A DNA stretch of 64,000 nucleotides, taken from contig JPHH03000025.1 in the NCBI GenBank assembly GCA_000750105.3, positions 62,001-126,000 of the forward strand, in the 5' to 3' direction. The translations under genes and the position numbers were made by a program. Shown piece by piece: positions 22,945 through 34,919 of the stretch. The stretch's first letter is position 1. Each line of letters opens with the position of its first letter. The notes beneath the pieces are model-generated. The model was given only the letters and a program-made list of their open reading frames with translations, searched no databases and was not told where the DNA came from. The DNA comes from Tolypocladium sp. Sup5 PDA-1 (Eukaryota > Ascomycota > Sordariomycetes > Hypocreales > Ophiocordycipitaceae).

Positions 22945-23225
22945 AAAGGCGTCGTCATGGGGCTGCTGTGGTGTTGTGTACAATAATATATATACCCTTG
23001 AAGAGACACCTAGTGGCGAGTTGTGGCATCTGTGATGGCCCTAAATAGATTGCGTCGCCTTCAGTGAACCGCGAGCCGTGACCCACTCTCCTCCTCCAAC
23101 ATCCGCACGACACCGGATCGTGAACCCCATTCGGGTGGTCTTTGCGCCGCAACCCGCTCCCCGGCCCCGAGTCCCATCCGGGACGCGGATTGATTAATTG
23201 TCGGCTCCATTCTCGCACCACCTTC
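22945..23225. other. Short intergenic region
   Basis: 281 bp between tandem plus-strand genes; an ATATATATA string at 22986-22994 could be part of the upstream gene's 3' end processing signal. Nothing else seen. Confidence 0.4.
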
Positions 23226-25394
23226 ATGCCAGATCCCCCCCGTTTTACCATGGACGACGACGGCGGAGCAGGCGGCGCCACTCGGAAGAGGATCTCGACG
23301 GCGTGCGAGGCCTGCCGGGCCACCAAGATCCGGTGCCAGCCCAGCGAGCAGCCTGGGGTTTGTCAAAAGTAAGACGAGCTGTCGTGATTCTGCGCAGAGG
23401 CTGCGGTGTTCCCTAACGATCTCAGATGTCTCGCGTCGAAGAGGGAGTGCATCTCTCGGACTGGCCCACGGACTCGCCGGTCAAGGAAAGCCAGGATGTA
23501 AGCCTGCATGAATCTGTGTTTATGGTAATCATGTTGATACCCCCTCAGAGCAGAGGGTGTCTCGCAGCCACAGCCACCTCCGGCTGGTCCATCCAGCACT
23601 TTCAGCATCGACTTTGCCGTCCCAGCCAAGGCCGAGGTTGACGACAGCTTTGAGACTCTACGGGACTCACATGAGCAGTTCCTTGACAACCTACTTCCCG
23701 CTGAAGGCGATCAGGACATGCCTCAATGGACACCGTCTTTTGCGGGCGGCCATCAGACCCCGCCAGCCTCATCGACTCACTCTCATTCCATCCAAGACTT
23801 CCAGGGCAAGCCGTCCTTCAACCTCTCATCCGCCGAATCTCTTCTAGAGTCCTTTCGATCTATGATCAACTACTTCCCATGCATCGTCCTGCCCCCGGAT
23901 GGATCCGTTCCGCACCTGGCTGCCACGCGACCGTTTGTCTTGTTGGCCATCCTAGCTGCCGCTTCCGGCTCGAGGACGCTGCAAGGCCACAGCTTGTACG
24001 ACGATGAGTTCCGAAAGGTGCTGGGGTTGAAGTTTGTCGCTGGAGGCGAGAGGAGTCTGGAGCTTCTTCAAGGGATTCTCATCTACTGCGCCTGGTGAGT
24101 TCGCATGGCTGCGTACAAGGGCTCGGCCGAGATTGACGCTTCCAGGTATCCTTTCCATTTACGGCCCAAGAACAAGCAAGCAGTTCAATACATACGGATG
24201 GCGGCCGACCTGGTCCACGATCTCGAACTGGACCAGGAGTTTGCGGCCAACACGAGCCAGTCAGAGCCAGAAGTCACGGACCAGCAACTCGACGGTATCC
24301 GAGCGTATACTGGCTACTGCTACATCGTCTCGACGTAAGTATAGGCTCCCGCTTACACGGCTATTGCTAGCTCTTGCTAACGAGCCCAGATTTGTCGTCG
24401 CTTGGAAGAACAAGCGCGGCGTAACAACCGGCTTCACCTCTTGGACTGCCACGTGCTGCGATATCCTCGAGCGCAACGCACAGGTAGATGGCGATGTGGC
24501 GCTCGCGTCGCTGTTCCGCTCATCAAGCATCCTTTATGAGGCGGCGGAAGCTATTCACGAGCGAAATGGCCAGACAGAGCAACACAGCCGGCTGGTCCTT
24601 GCCGGCCTGGAGTTGCAGTTCCAAGAGTTTCAGGCAAGGATGCCATCCTATGTCGCCTCATTGGGTACGAGCTTCCTATAATTTCTGTGGTGATGCGAGA
24701 CTGACACTGTTCAGCGCCTGTCAACCTACAGGCCATGTTCATCGACTTATACCTTGACGGCGGTCCGTTGCTTAAACTCCCCCGCGCGACATTTGCCCTC
24801 CCTTTGGGAAACACATCACTGCCGCCAATATCGACCAAACTTTACGACTGCACAGTGAAGCTCAAAAAGCTCTTTGACCGTTTCATTTCACTCGAAGAAG
24901 CGGCGTTTTTGTGCTTCACCCTTAGCGACTGGGCGCGGCTCATCTTGTCCGTGATCTTGGCTCTTCGCTTGTCCTTTCCAACGCCGGAGTGCCCCGACTT
25001 CGACACATCATGGGCTCGCTCGCATCTTCGATTCGACGAGTTCTTGTCTCAGATGTGCCAGGAAACAGACCTCACGCCTGCCTCCAAAAAGGTCGATGTC
25101 CTCTCCGCCAGCCGTGTCATCATGGGAGTCGTCAAGGAAAAGTATCAGCGCCGGCTACAAGCGCTGGAGGCATCGCAAGCGGCGACACCAGGCAAGAGCC
25201 ACGGCTGTCCGATGCTGGATGGGAGCTTGGAGCAGTACTACCCACTCTGGGATGCAGCGTTCGGGCCCGCGGCGATGCCGCAGTCTTCCGTTGGGCCAGG
25301 TGAGACTGCGAGCAAGCCTGTCTTTCATGACCTTTGGGCGACGATGACAATGGGTTGGGCCGATGAGAGTGGCATGCCCGGGGAACAGGAGTGA
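23226..25394 (+). CDS. Zn2Cys6 binuclear-cluster transcription factor
   Basis: Six exons: 23226-23368, 23426-23497, 23549-24094, 24146-24334, 24390-24664 and 24715-25394, giving 634 residues; an in-frame ATG at 23250 is an alternative start. The DNA-binding cluster spans the first intron: CEACRATKIRC...GVCQK then CLASKREC, i.e. Cx2Cx6Cx8Cx2Cx6C, followed by a basic linker (RTRRSRKAR). The middle region (about 190-440) shows the fungal-specific regulatory domain pattern: FRSMINYFPCIVLPP, PFVLLAILAAASG, LLQGILIYCAWYPFH and ELDQEF. It should act in the nucleus as a pathway or nutrient regulator. No obvious target cluster adjoins it, so its regulon is unknown. All five introns are small and canonical. 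Confidence 0.9.
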
Positions 25395-25772
25395 TGATGG
25401 GCGACTGCCGGAGCAGTGGAGACAGAGGTTCGAGCATGGTACTGGTGCCAAAGTTGTTGTGGTATCCTTGCCGGTGGTGGAAGGAGTGTGGGTGGCAATG
25501 ACATGTCAGAGAAAGGCAGTCTTCATACGAAGTACACGAGGTTCATTGCAAAAGCCGACAGACGTGTGCAGGAGCGGGGGTTGGGTATCGCGAATGTCGT
25601 CGCCTTCATGTCATCGACCGTCACCTGCTAACGACATTCCTCCCAAGAAGCGCAATTATCAAGCATGTATTCTCGGAAATAATTGACTTGTCCACGGGCA
25701 GCCGGGGGAATGTAATGTAAAAGGGGGAAAGAAGAAGGCAAGGTGAAGTGGGCGCCACAACGTCCGAGGGGA
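25395..25772. other. Convergent 3' regions
   Basis: 378 bp between the stop of the Zn2Cys6 gene (plus) and the stop of the beta-tubulin gene (minus). No coding features; contains both 3' ends. Confidence 0.45.
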
Positions 25773-27577
25773 TCACTCCTCGAGCGCCTCGCCAGGAACT
25801 TCCTCGCCCCAGTTCTCCTCATCCTCATCCTCATCAGCGGTTGCCACTTGATACTGCTGGTATTCGGAAACCAGGTCGTTCATGTTAGACTCGGCTTCGG
25901 TGAACTCCATCTCGTCCATGCCCTCGCTCGTATACCAATGCAGAAAGGCCTTGCGTCGGAACATGGCCGAGAACTGGTCCCCGACGCGTTTGAAGATGTC
26001 CTGGATGGCTGTCGAGTTGCCCACAAAAGTCGACGACATCTTGAGCCCCTTGGGCGGGACTGAACACAGCGCCGTCTGCACGTTATGGGGGATCCAGTCC
26101 ACAAAGTAGGACGAGTTCTTCATCTGTGCCTTGCGCATCTGCTCTTCAACCTCCCTCATAGCCATCTTGCCGCGGAAAATGGCCGAGCACGTCAAGAAGC
26201 GGCCGTTGCGGAAGTCGGACCCGGCCATCATGTTGCGAGGGTCCAGCAGCTGCTGGGTCAGCTCGGGGACCGAGGTCGCGCGGAATGAGGAGGCACCGCG
26301 GCCCGTCAGCGGTGCGAAGCCGACCATGAAGAAGTGAAGGCGCGGGAAAGGGACCTGCAGCACAGTAGACGATGGGTTAGCACCTGGTCATGCTCGGAAG
26401 TTGCTCACCGTGGGGGGTTTCCTACCAGATTGACACACAGCTTGCGCAGGTCCGAGTTCAGCTGGCCAGGGAAGCGCAGCGAGGTCGATACACCGGACAT
26501 GACTGCCGAAATAAGGTGGTTGAGGTCGCCATGCGTCGGGTTCGGCAACTTCAGAGTGCGTCTACAGATCTCGTGCAACGCTTCGTTGTCGATACAAAAG
26601 GTGGCGTCCGAGTTCTCCACCAGCTGGTGGACGGAGAGCGTCGCATTGTATGGCTCCACGACAGTATCGGACACCTTGGCAGAGGGCACTACGCTAAAGG
26701 TAGCCATCATACGGTCTGGGAACTCTATACGCAGGTACCGTTAGCATACGAATGCTGTCGATGGGCGAGGAAGAGGCCGGCAGCTCACCTTCTCGAATCT
26801 TGGACAGCAGCAGCGTTCCCATGCCGGAGCCGGTGCCGCCCCCGAGAGAGTGGGTGATCTGGAAACCCTGCAGACAGTCGCAACCCTCGGCCTCGCGGCG
26901 GACGACATCGATGACCTGGTCCACCAGCTCCGCGCCCTCCGTGTAGTGGCCCTTGGCCCAGTTGTTGCCCGCCCCGGCCTGGCCAAAGACAAAGTTATCC
27001 GGGCGAAATAGCTGGCCGAGCGGGCCGGCGCGCACAGAGTCCATTGTGCCGGGCTCCAGGTCGACGAGCACGGCGCGAGGCACATACTTGTTGCTGGACG
27101 TCTGTGGCAAGTGAGGGAGATTCTGTCAGAGCGGCCGCTTCTGGGACGAGGAGACTGGAGAGGCAGGGGGCGTTGCGCACCTCGTTGAAGTAGACACTCA
27201 TGCGATCAAGCTGGAGATGCGAGTCGCCCCGGTACCTAAGCAGGGCTGTGAGCATGGCGAACGATTAACCATGCGACTGAGGCGGCCGCAGCTTGCGGTG
27301 AAGCACGTACACGCCGTTGCTGTCCAGGCCATGCTCGCCCGAAATCGTCTGCCAGAAGGCAGTGCCGATCTGGTTGCCCTGTTCAATGAGGTCAATAAGA
27401 CGGAGCAGGCGACATACGACTGGCGAGGCGGTCAAGGATGTACGTACGCATTGGCCGGTCTGGAGATGCACCTAGGGTTGAGAAACGAAGCTCGAGGTCA
27501 GCATACCTGTGTTCACGGCCGTGGCGAAAACAGAGACTGGCAACATGAAATGAAGGCCGACTCACAATCTCGCGCAT
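25773..27577 (-). CDS. Beta-tubulin, divergent paralogue with Ala198
   Basis: Seven exons: 27577-27566, 27471-27448, 27378-27311, 27235-27181, 27101-26789, 26724-26426 and 26354-25773, giving 450 residues without internal indels against canonical beta-tubulin. Present are MREI (autoregulation tetrapeptide), the GTP-binding loop GGGTGSGMG, and the C-terminal core ending in an acidic tail (DEDEDEENWGEE). Many positions differ from the usual fungal housekeeping protein (RGDSHLQLD, NSDATF, RRTLKLPNPTHGDLNH, TGRGASSF, VDWIPHN), suggesting the second beta-tubulin that Hypocreales often carry. Residue 198, counted along the spliced protein, is Ala (codon at 26603-26605) instead of Glu; 167 and 200 are the usual Phe. 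Early introns at codons 4, 12 and 35 match the classical fungal positions. Confidence 0.95.
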
Positions 27578-28225
27578 TTCAGGATGGAGGTGAGATGATG
27601 CACTTGACGCTGTGGTTGAGGCAAGTGTGGTTGTAAATTTCAGAAAGACAAAACAGCAGCCTTATAAGTCGACAAAAAGGTCAGGCATCGAGAAAGTCGA
27701 GTATGTGCCCGGATTAACCACAGCTGCCTGATGCCCCGGACGACGACACCAGCGGCTGGCCAGGCGGCCGTCATTCGAGCGCCGGGGCAGACGAGCAGCC
27801 CGAGCCGCCGCCTGGGCCAATCGGCGGGCATCATCCCTTCGTTCCAGGGGATTATTGCGGAGCACGGAGTGGATTGCTCTTTGTTGATGCACGAGTATTA
27901 AGTGCTGCCTACTCCGTACAAAGTAGGAAGTACGAAGTACTTGCAGGTCACTGTTGGCACTTGACGGCCCGGCACTCGCCGCAGCTACAAAAGGCGGGCC
28001 GAGGCTTTGCAGGTTGGACATGGCCACATTTTAATAATACATCCACACCCGGCACAATTGATGGCGGCGGGTGGCTTGCTCACAAGTTATAGGCCCTGCC
28101 TAGTTACGACAAGCATTGAATTCTCGATATTATGTGAACTTGCGGATGGATTGGTTCAGGCCACTTCGACGCGGACGCAAAGGATGGACGGCCATTGCAG
28201 AACCCCCTTGTGCTAGGCTTCAGCA
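27578..28225. other. Beta-tubulin leader and intergenic DNA
   Basis: About 650 bp upstream of the minus-strand tubulin start. No coding features; the tubulin promoter must lie here. Confidence 0.45.
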
Positions 28226-28468
28226 AATGGCCACGACATTGTCGTCAAGCTACTGTAAAAATCAGGCAGCAGCTGGACCTCCCAGGTGATCGCTGCTTCG
28301 TGTGGTTACAGCGAGTCCGCGAAGTTGCTATTGGGATTAGACAAGGCCGGTGCAAATTGGGAGGGTGAAGATGGTCGGACGTCCCTGCCAGTTGCACATG
28401 AACATGCACACGAAGCGATCATCGAGCTGTTCCTGATGGGTGAGAACGTCGACGACAACTCTAGATAA
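28226..28468 (+). pseudogene. Ankyrin-repeat remnant
   Basis: In one frame the sequence reads NGHDIVVKLL, an in-frame TAA (28256-28258), then about 60 codons with ankyrin spacing (AASCGYSESAKLLL, GANWEGEDGRTSLPVAHEHAHEAIIELFL). GHDIVVKLL and HAHEAIIELFL are typical second-helix segments of ankyrin repeats. Upstream, another frame shows RTPLVLGFS, as if a frameshift precedes it. The fragment covers about two and a half repeats, has no plausible start and is probably the decayed end of a larger ankyrin gene. Confidence 0.55.
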
Positions 28469-29340
28469 ATCCTACCAATTTATTCTTTGAACAATAATTA
28501 ACTTCTGTGACTGCTTGATGGCGGCAAAGAGAAAAGTAAGAGCATGTTCTCGACTTGATCCTTCGCGCTGGTCGAGTCGTGGACATAGCCCGGTGCCGTG
28601 AGTCTGTGGCCTCCCTTGCCGTCGGGCTGGAGCTGGATGTAGATACTAGCGAGGTACTGTGGGGGCCCTTGTCTGCCCAGAGGCCTCTACAGACTAGGCA
28701 CAAGGGCATGTGTTTTGCCGGGTGTCGAGGGATGGCTCGGAAGGTTCGGGGCTCGACGTATACGTGAAGACCCATGTTGGTTCAGTAGTCGCGCGTAGGA
28801 CCGCGAGTGATCAGGAACCTGTATCGGTGCACGATTGCTGAATCTATGGACTCGATCAGCCCCTGATGCGTGCGACGGGCCCAGTTGCTCAGGCCGTGTT
28901 ATTTATTGTAGTTGTTCGTATTGGCGGACAGGTTGTTGCCTTGGCTCGTGGAGAATGAGCGGGTATATTCTGTGTTGGGGAATAGCAATCAGTTCTGCTA
29001 CGGGTGTTGTTTCGTGTATTGAAGGGAAAGAGAGCAGACGGACAGCAGTAATAGGTGAGTTCAGATAGACTATGAGGGCAGCAAGTATCTCGATGATTCG
29101 ACTTCACTGAACTCGGCGGGTTACTTTGTAACAAGAGTGGACGGAAAGTGTTGGGCTCCAAAGCATCGGTGAATCACTGCATGCTATTCTGCATGCCATT
29201 CATGTTTAAAACACAGTGCGTGATTCATTGGACTTTAGGACGTTGTAACAACTCAAACTCATTCTGAATTAAGCTCCTTCGTTCCAACCCAAATGGGAAA
29301 CCATGAAGGGTAGTATTTAAAGTATACTCGTACGCGATGC
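28469..29340. other. Intergenic (0.9 kb)
   Basis: Base composition is less GC-rich than in the flanking genes. Nothing recognisable on either strand. The last part is the 3' region of the minus-strand siderophore transporter. Confidence 0.45.
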
Positions 29341-31275
29341 TCAAATCATTGTGCCCTTGTTCTGCTTCTTGTCCACGCGGTAGTTCTTCCACACGCCAAT
29401 GGCCGGGATTCCCAGAACCAAGACGGCCGTTGCAGAGATGGCGCCGTACTTTTGGCTCTGGCCCCAGGCGTAGTTGATGGCATCTCGGGTCGGCGAGCCA
29501 ACGGGGTACGTCTGCTGCAAGAGGTATCCGCCGAGGTAGATCTTGGACAACTGGTCCTGCGCGTCCGCCGGGAGCCTCTCCTGAAGAGCTCTGGGGAAGG
29601 CGTCGGCGTAGATTGCGGCGGACACGGCGTCACCGATGGCACCCCCAATGTTGGCAAACAACCCGAGGATAGACAGCATCATGGGTACGCCCTCGCGGTC
29701 ACTGGCAGCCATGACGGCCATGTCATCGCCGATGACGACAGTGCCGCCGCCAAAAGCGATGAAGATTTGGCACATGATGATGTATCCAATATCCGCATCC
29801 TGCCCGCGGAAGCGAATCATCAACCCGGCACCGAGGAACATGAGCGGCAGCCCAAAGCACAGGACGGTGTACTTGAAGTGCTTGGTGTAGCGCACCCAGA
29901 GACCGAAGACGACGCCCCAGAAGCACGAGCCGACGTTGTAGATCTGCGTCATGTAGCCGGCCATGGACACGTCGAGGTTGTACACGACGGTGACGAAGCT
30001 GTAAAAGTTGAGCTCCCACGAGTAGAAGCTGAAGTAGGAGATGGCGGCCATGCAGCAGGCGCCGAGGACGGTGCGCTGCCGGAAGAGCTCCCAGCGGATA
30101 AAGTGCGTGCGGGCGAACCACTTCTCCCAGGCCGCGAAGACGAAGAAGAGCAGGAAGCCAATCACGACCATGGCGATGAAGGTGGCGCTGCCGTAGGTGG
30201 CTCTGCCGTAGCTGACCAGACTGAAGGGGAGCAGGAAGAGGACGAATGCTGCCATGAGGATCAATGCTCCGACAACTACGTGCTGTTAGCCGTTGTCCTC
30301 ACAATTCGAAGCATTTTTGGCGCAAGATCCTACCATCAAACTCGTGCAGGTAGTGCTTCATCGACTGAAGAGTCGTGCGCCCGCTCGGTTGGCGCGTGAA
30401 GATGCCCTGGCGCTCCGCCTTTCTCTGGTAGAACTTGAAGACCACGGCAAGAGGCACAAAGACGAAGGGCTGGATGATGGCAAACGAGCCAATCGCCCAC
30501 CGCCAGGAGCTGCTAGCCAAGAACGCTTTGGCCGCGAGGGGGCCCGTAAAGGCCGTGCAGATGAAGGGCGTGGACGCGAAGCCAAACGCAAACGCTCGGT
30601 TGCGCAGGCCCGACGTGTCGGCCATGAAGATGTCGAGGATCATGTAGATGGCGTCGTAGCCGATCCAGTAGAGCACGTAGCCCGCGGCGTAGCCATCGGG
30701 GCCGTTGCACGAGGCCAGCACGATGATGCCGAGGATGTAGACGCCGAGGAAGACGAGGTAGCCCTCTGCGCGGCCCCAGATGTTGAGCGTCTTCGCGATG
30801 GGCAGCTTGAGCACGCCGCCGATGATGTTGGACAGGATGGAGGCGGTGGTGATGGCGGGTGCGGTCTTGAAGTCGGCGTAGGCCGCGTAGGAGGAGTAGC
30901 TCAGGATGGACTGCTGAAGAGCCAGCATGAAGAAGCAGACCCAGATCCTGCATCACAAGCTGCGTGTTAGTCGTGGCTGGGGGCAAGTGAATGGACCTTG
31001 AATTAAACTTACCAACCGTAGGTGAAATAGACGGCCTTTTTGCTCCAGACAAGGGCCGTGGCCTCTGCTTTCTGGACACCGAGCTCGGCGCCCTGGGTGA
31101 CTCGGTCGGGGTTCGCCTGGATTTCCTTCTCATTCCGCGCCTCCAGGCTCAGTGTGTCGGAATCGCTGGCCGTCGCATCTTGAACGACGCCGGGCTGGTT
31201 CTTGGTAGCCTCAAAGTCGCCGGCCGGGGTGGCATCGGCACTCTTGCGGTCGCCGATGGCGCGGCGGAGATGCAT
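29341..31275 (-). CDS. Siderophore-iron transporter, MFS (ARN/Mir-like)
   Basis: Three exons: 31275-31013, 30947-30334 and 30275-29341, giving 603 residues. A hydrophilic N-terminus of about 80 residues precedes the first helix. The joined exons 1 and 2 give VYFTYGWIWVCFFMLALQQS, and the next stretch (ILSYSSYAAYADF, SILSNIIGGVLKLPIAKTLNIWGRAEGY) is characteristic of fungal siderophore transporters such as MirB and the yeast Arn proteins. About 14 membrane segments can be counted. The C-terminal part (YIYADAFPRALQERLPADAQDQL, followed by GGYLLQQTYPVGSPTRDAI) is also conserved in this group. It should import ferric siderophores across the plasma membrane by proton symport. No siderophore synthetase gene is nearby. 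The start at 31275 is chosen because the frame upstream lacks similarity. Confidence 0.88.
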
Positions 31276-33406
31276 CTTGCCGGGAGCTCTGGCTGCAGTT
31301 TGATCGAAGAGTGGTCGATCCGACGCTCCCCAGCTTCGGCCATTCTGGCCCGGGGTGGTGGGAAGCACTGCATATTTGTACGAACACGAAGTCGCAAACA
31401 ACTCGGTCGTCAGCCGAAGGCAACGGGGTTCGCGCACTTGCACGGCACGCCGTTGCCGATCGCCTCCACCTCTGCACAGGATGAACGCCAAGTAGTGCGT
31501 CCCCGAACGACACATCAGATCCTGCAGCAGCGAATCACTGGAGGGTGATGCCCCCCGGCTGCGGATCTGATAAGATTGTGGGATCAGACGACCGGGTCTT
31601 GCCCGAGCTAAGTCTTGGGCCTAACCAACACAAAAGAACCGCCGCATGTTTAACCTGCCCACGGCAGTGAAGCAGTCATGACGCCACCCGGGAATGCCGC
31701 GGTGTTGGTAAGCCCGAATTGACGAACTATCGACGAGCCTACGAAGTGCATACATACATATAGTAGTTTAGACTGTCTGCAGTTGAGTTCGTTGACTTGA
31801 CCGGGACCAAGGCAAGGAGAAGAAACGGCTTTGAGCCGAGACTGTGTCACATTCCAGCAATCCACGCATATGCACACTATCCGTACTTTTGTTCTAGCCT
31901 CCATTCGCCCAACGCGATAGGCTCGTGCTTAGCACGACGGACTGGCCGAGGTCTTGTGCGACTTCCGGAGAGCAGGCAACAGTATTTTTTCCAGCGCTTA
32001 CGGCCAAGGACCCTGTTTTTTCCCTCGACGGTCTCACCAACAAGGGCCGATGTTCGGCAATGGTTGCCGAAAATGGAAGGGCAGCGACCGGCAGTCCGGG
32101 ACCACCAGACTGCCGGCGGGCATCTCAATGCTTTCTCTGCGCTGCTTGCAAGAGGATGATGTAAGGTTGCCGCGATGGACAAATGCAGGGTCTTCAGGCA
32201 CTATTGAAGTTTCCATGGGCCTTCTAGTGGGAGATCTGAAAAGTGGAACGGTCAACTCATGTTCCGCATATATGTGCGTGGCCTGCAGAGCGCCACGCTT
32301 ACTTCAACGTCCCGCTCCGAGGCCTTGCAGAGGACGCGAGAGCTAGACGGTAGAGGAGGGGTAGGCACTTCAGCTACCAGTGGGTAGACTTTCGCGATAT
32401 TGGGGCCTGTGCATTTCAACAGATGCCAAGTTCAGCAGAGGTCGGCAGATTAAAGGATGGCTAGCCCGTACTTACAAGTCGCCACAACTGTCATCCTTTC
32501 TCACAAGAGCTTACATGTGCTCTGGCAAGTGGCATTTTGTCTGTGAATAGTTTGTATGCGGATGCGGGCAGTTTGTGGCTTCACGGTGAGTGACTCAAGC
32601 AAGGCAGAGTGACCTTGACAGACTTATGGGCGAGCACGTCGAGGAGTCCTCTTTCCTCTGCAAACACCAAACGCTGTACTTCATTGTTCCACATTCACGC
32701 ACAATATGGCATTCACACTCGAATCCACGATCGCGTCCCTCCGAGACATCCCTCCCTGACAGCCACCTCGTGCACGCAACAAACCGCCTCGCAATCTGAG
32801 GCGCCAGCATCGCGGCCGAGCTCGCTGCCATCTTCCCATCAGCGTGCCGCGAATACAAGCGGTTGGGCGCCCAAGATCTTGGAGCAGCGCGAGTTGAGGG
32901 CGCAGCTGGGGGAGGCAGAGGCTGTCGTCCACTCGTCCATGTTCAACTCGGGGGCTTTCAAAGTGCCGTGGGAAAGGACGACGGCACTGATGGAGGCCGA
33001 GTTTCAGGGCTGGGCGGACAACACATGATCTATCGGGGCTCGGCCTCGACCTTGTCGCGAGATTTAGCATCTGAATCAATTCGACCCCGCCTCACCCGTC
33101 GTTTATTCGGCGTTCCGATTCGACAATGCCATGGATCTCGTTCCTGCACCCGCTGCACCATTCCAGATCGATCAGGGCGAGGTTATGGTCAACGGTCAAC
33201 CAACAAGATGATGGCCTAGCAGCACAACATCTCCGGTTGGGGACGGAATCCTGACATTTTGTTGTTGAATCTAATGTGGCGTGTTGCATCGACATATATA
33301 ATGGGCGTACGGCCGTGTCCATCATTCGGACCTAGTGCAAGTCCAGTTCCTGGGCTCCAGGCCTCCATCAAGACAACACCAAGGCAGAAGTCGAGATTCA
33401 GTCAAG
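31276..33406. other. Gene-poor interval (2.1 kb)
   Basis: Leader of the siderophore transporter on one side and of the alpha/beta hydrolase on the other. Between about 32705 and 33230 several short plus-strand frames read like pieces of one decayed gene (for example IAAELAAIFPSACREYKRLG and FKVPWERTTALMEAEFQGW), but they are in different frames, interrupted by stops and belong to no family I can name. A short dispersed repeat lies at 31572-31650. Confidence 0.4.
31572..31650 (+). repeat. Dispersed repeat R1, copy A
   Basis: Begins AAGATTGTGGGATCAGACG and ends ACAAAAGAACCGCCGCATGTT. The same beginning and end, with a shortened middle, recur at 49365-49429. It may be a fragment of a transposon terminus. 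Confidence 0.6.
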
Positions 33407-34654
33407 ATGGCCAACGGCACTCTGCTTCCTCTCAACGAGGACCCCAACTTCGACTTTGGCCTCCTTCGCCCCATGGCCCTCAGCGTCTACGACGGCGCCG
33501 ACATCGCCGAGGTGCTCACGGCCGCCAACGGCCTCATCCCCGGCGACTTTGAGAGCTTCGCCGGCGCCTTTACCAAGCTCGCCAACCACGTCTACGACCG
33601 AGCCAAGAGCATCCTCTCCAAGAAGTTCCCCGTCTCGGCCCGCACCGCCTTCTTCAGCGCCGCCACCTACTTCCGCAGCGCCGACTTCTACCTCCACGGC
33701 AACCCCGACGACCCGCGCATCATGAGCCTCTGGGCCCAGCAGACGGCCGCCTTTGACCAGGGCCTCGCGCTGCTCAACCCCCCGGGCCAGCGCGTTACCA
33801 TCAACACGCCCGACTTTGACATTCCCGCCATCTGGCTGCGGCCCGACGACGCGGTCAAGCGGCGGCCGACCATTGTCATGGGCAACGGCTACGACGGCGC
33901 CCAGGAGGAAATGTACCACGTTATTGGCCTCGCCGCCCTCGAGCGCGGCTACAACGTTCTTACATATGAAGGTCCCGGGCATCCCGCACCGCGTCGCTAC
34001 CAGAACAAGGGCTTCATTCCCGACTGGGAGCGCGTGGTCTCACCCCTTATGGACCACGTCCTGAACCTGACGAACCTTGTCGACCCCAACGCCGTTGGCC
34101 TGCTCGGCCTCTCCTTTGGCGGGTATCAAGCACCGCGAGCCGCTGCCTTTGACCACCGCTTCGCTGCCATCATGGCCATTGACGGCATCTGGGACTTTGG
34201 ATCTATTGTCCACGCCGGCTTCGGCCCGGACCTCATGAAGATCCACGCCTCGGGCGACAAGGCTAAGTTCGACGCCATAGCCCGAAAGTCCCTCAAGCCG
34301 GGTGCTCCGACGGACGTTCGCTGGGGGCTCGAGCAGGGCATGTGGTCCTTCAACACGCGGTCGCCGTTTGACTTTGCCACGCTCGTCACAAACTACACGC
34401 TCGCTGACGTGGCACACAAGATCAAGACGCCTGTCTTCATCGGCGACGCAGAGGACGATACCCAGTTCAAGGACCAGCCGCCGCCGCTGGCCAAGGCGCT
34501 CGGCAAATGGGGGCACCTGTACGAGTTTAATAGAAAGGATTACATTGGAACGCACTCTGGCATCGGGGCGCTGAAGCAGCAGAGCGCCGTTGTACTCGAC
34601 TGGTTCCAGGGGGTGTTGGACTCGAAGTGCAAGGACAAGAAGGGGAGCAGATAG
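33407..34654 (+). CDS. Alpha/beta hydrolase (FrsA/2,6-dihydroxypseudooxynicotine-hydrolase-like)
   Basis: Single exon, 415 residues from ATG 33407 (context AAGATGG); an upstream in-frame ATG at 33335 would add 24 unrelated residues. An N-terminal helical cap region (LLRPMALSVYDGADIAEVL...) precedes the core. The oxyanion-side strand reads PTIVMGNGYDGAQEEMY, the nucleophile elbow GLSFGG (about residue 235), the acid GDAEDDTQF and the histidine GTHSGIG near residue 383. This layout, with an N-terminal cap and a GxSxGG elbow, matches the C-C hydrolase/esterase group that includes 2,6-dihydroxypseudooxynicotine hydrolase. No signal peptide is present, so it is probably cytosolic. The natural substrate is unknown. 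Codons are strongly C-ending. Confidence 0.85.
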   Translation: MANGTLLPLNEDPNFDFGLLRPMALSVYDGADIAEVLTAANGLIPGDFESFAGAFTKLANHVYDRAKSILSKKFPVSARTAFFSAATYFRSADFYLHGNPDDPRIMSLWAQQTAAFDQGLALLNPPGQRVTINTPDFDIPAIWLRPDDAVKRRPTIVMGNGYDGAQEEMYHVIGLAALERGYNVLTYEGPGHPAPRRYQNKGFIPDWERVVSPLMDHVLNLTNLVDPNAVGLLGLSFGGYQAPRAAAFDHRFAAIMAIDGIWDFGSIVHAGFGPDLMKIHASGDKAKFDAIARKSLKPGAPTDVRWGLEQGMWSFNTRSPFDFATLVTNYTLADVAHKIKTPVFIGDAEDDTQFKDQPPPLAKALGKWGHLYEFNRKDYIGTHSGIGALKQQSAVVLDWFQGVLDSKCKDKKGSR

Positions 34655-34919
34655 TCAAGGGCAGCCGCGAGCATTCAGCGTGCACGAGGATTCGGCTCTG
34701 TATATACAGAGGAATTGTTAATAAATTCCGGATCATTATTTGATAATTCTCCTTATTGGACTATTTGATGTAGTTAAAATGCATATTACTCATGATGGAT
34801 AAAGTCCTCTGTAGCACTTATACGGTGACGACACCTTCTCTTAGACGAAATGCATTCAACTCATATTTACATTTAGCTAGACTTAGATAGCTCATTGCTT
34901 TTCGCACTCAAGACAGGAT
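34655..34919. other. 3' region of the hydrolase gene, AT-rich
   Basis: AT-rich stretch (TTAATAAATTCCGG, TTATTTGATAATTC) after the hydrolase stop, with a candidate polyadenylation signal AATAAA at 34720-34725. No coding features. Confidence 0.45.

Noticed and set aside
29452..30399. 315-codon plus-strand frame antisense to the siderophore transporter
   Set aside because: Asp/Glu/Val/Gly-rich mirror of the transporter codons; no independent support.
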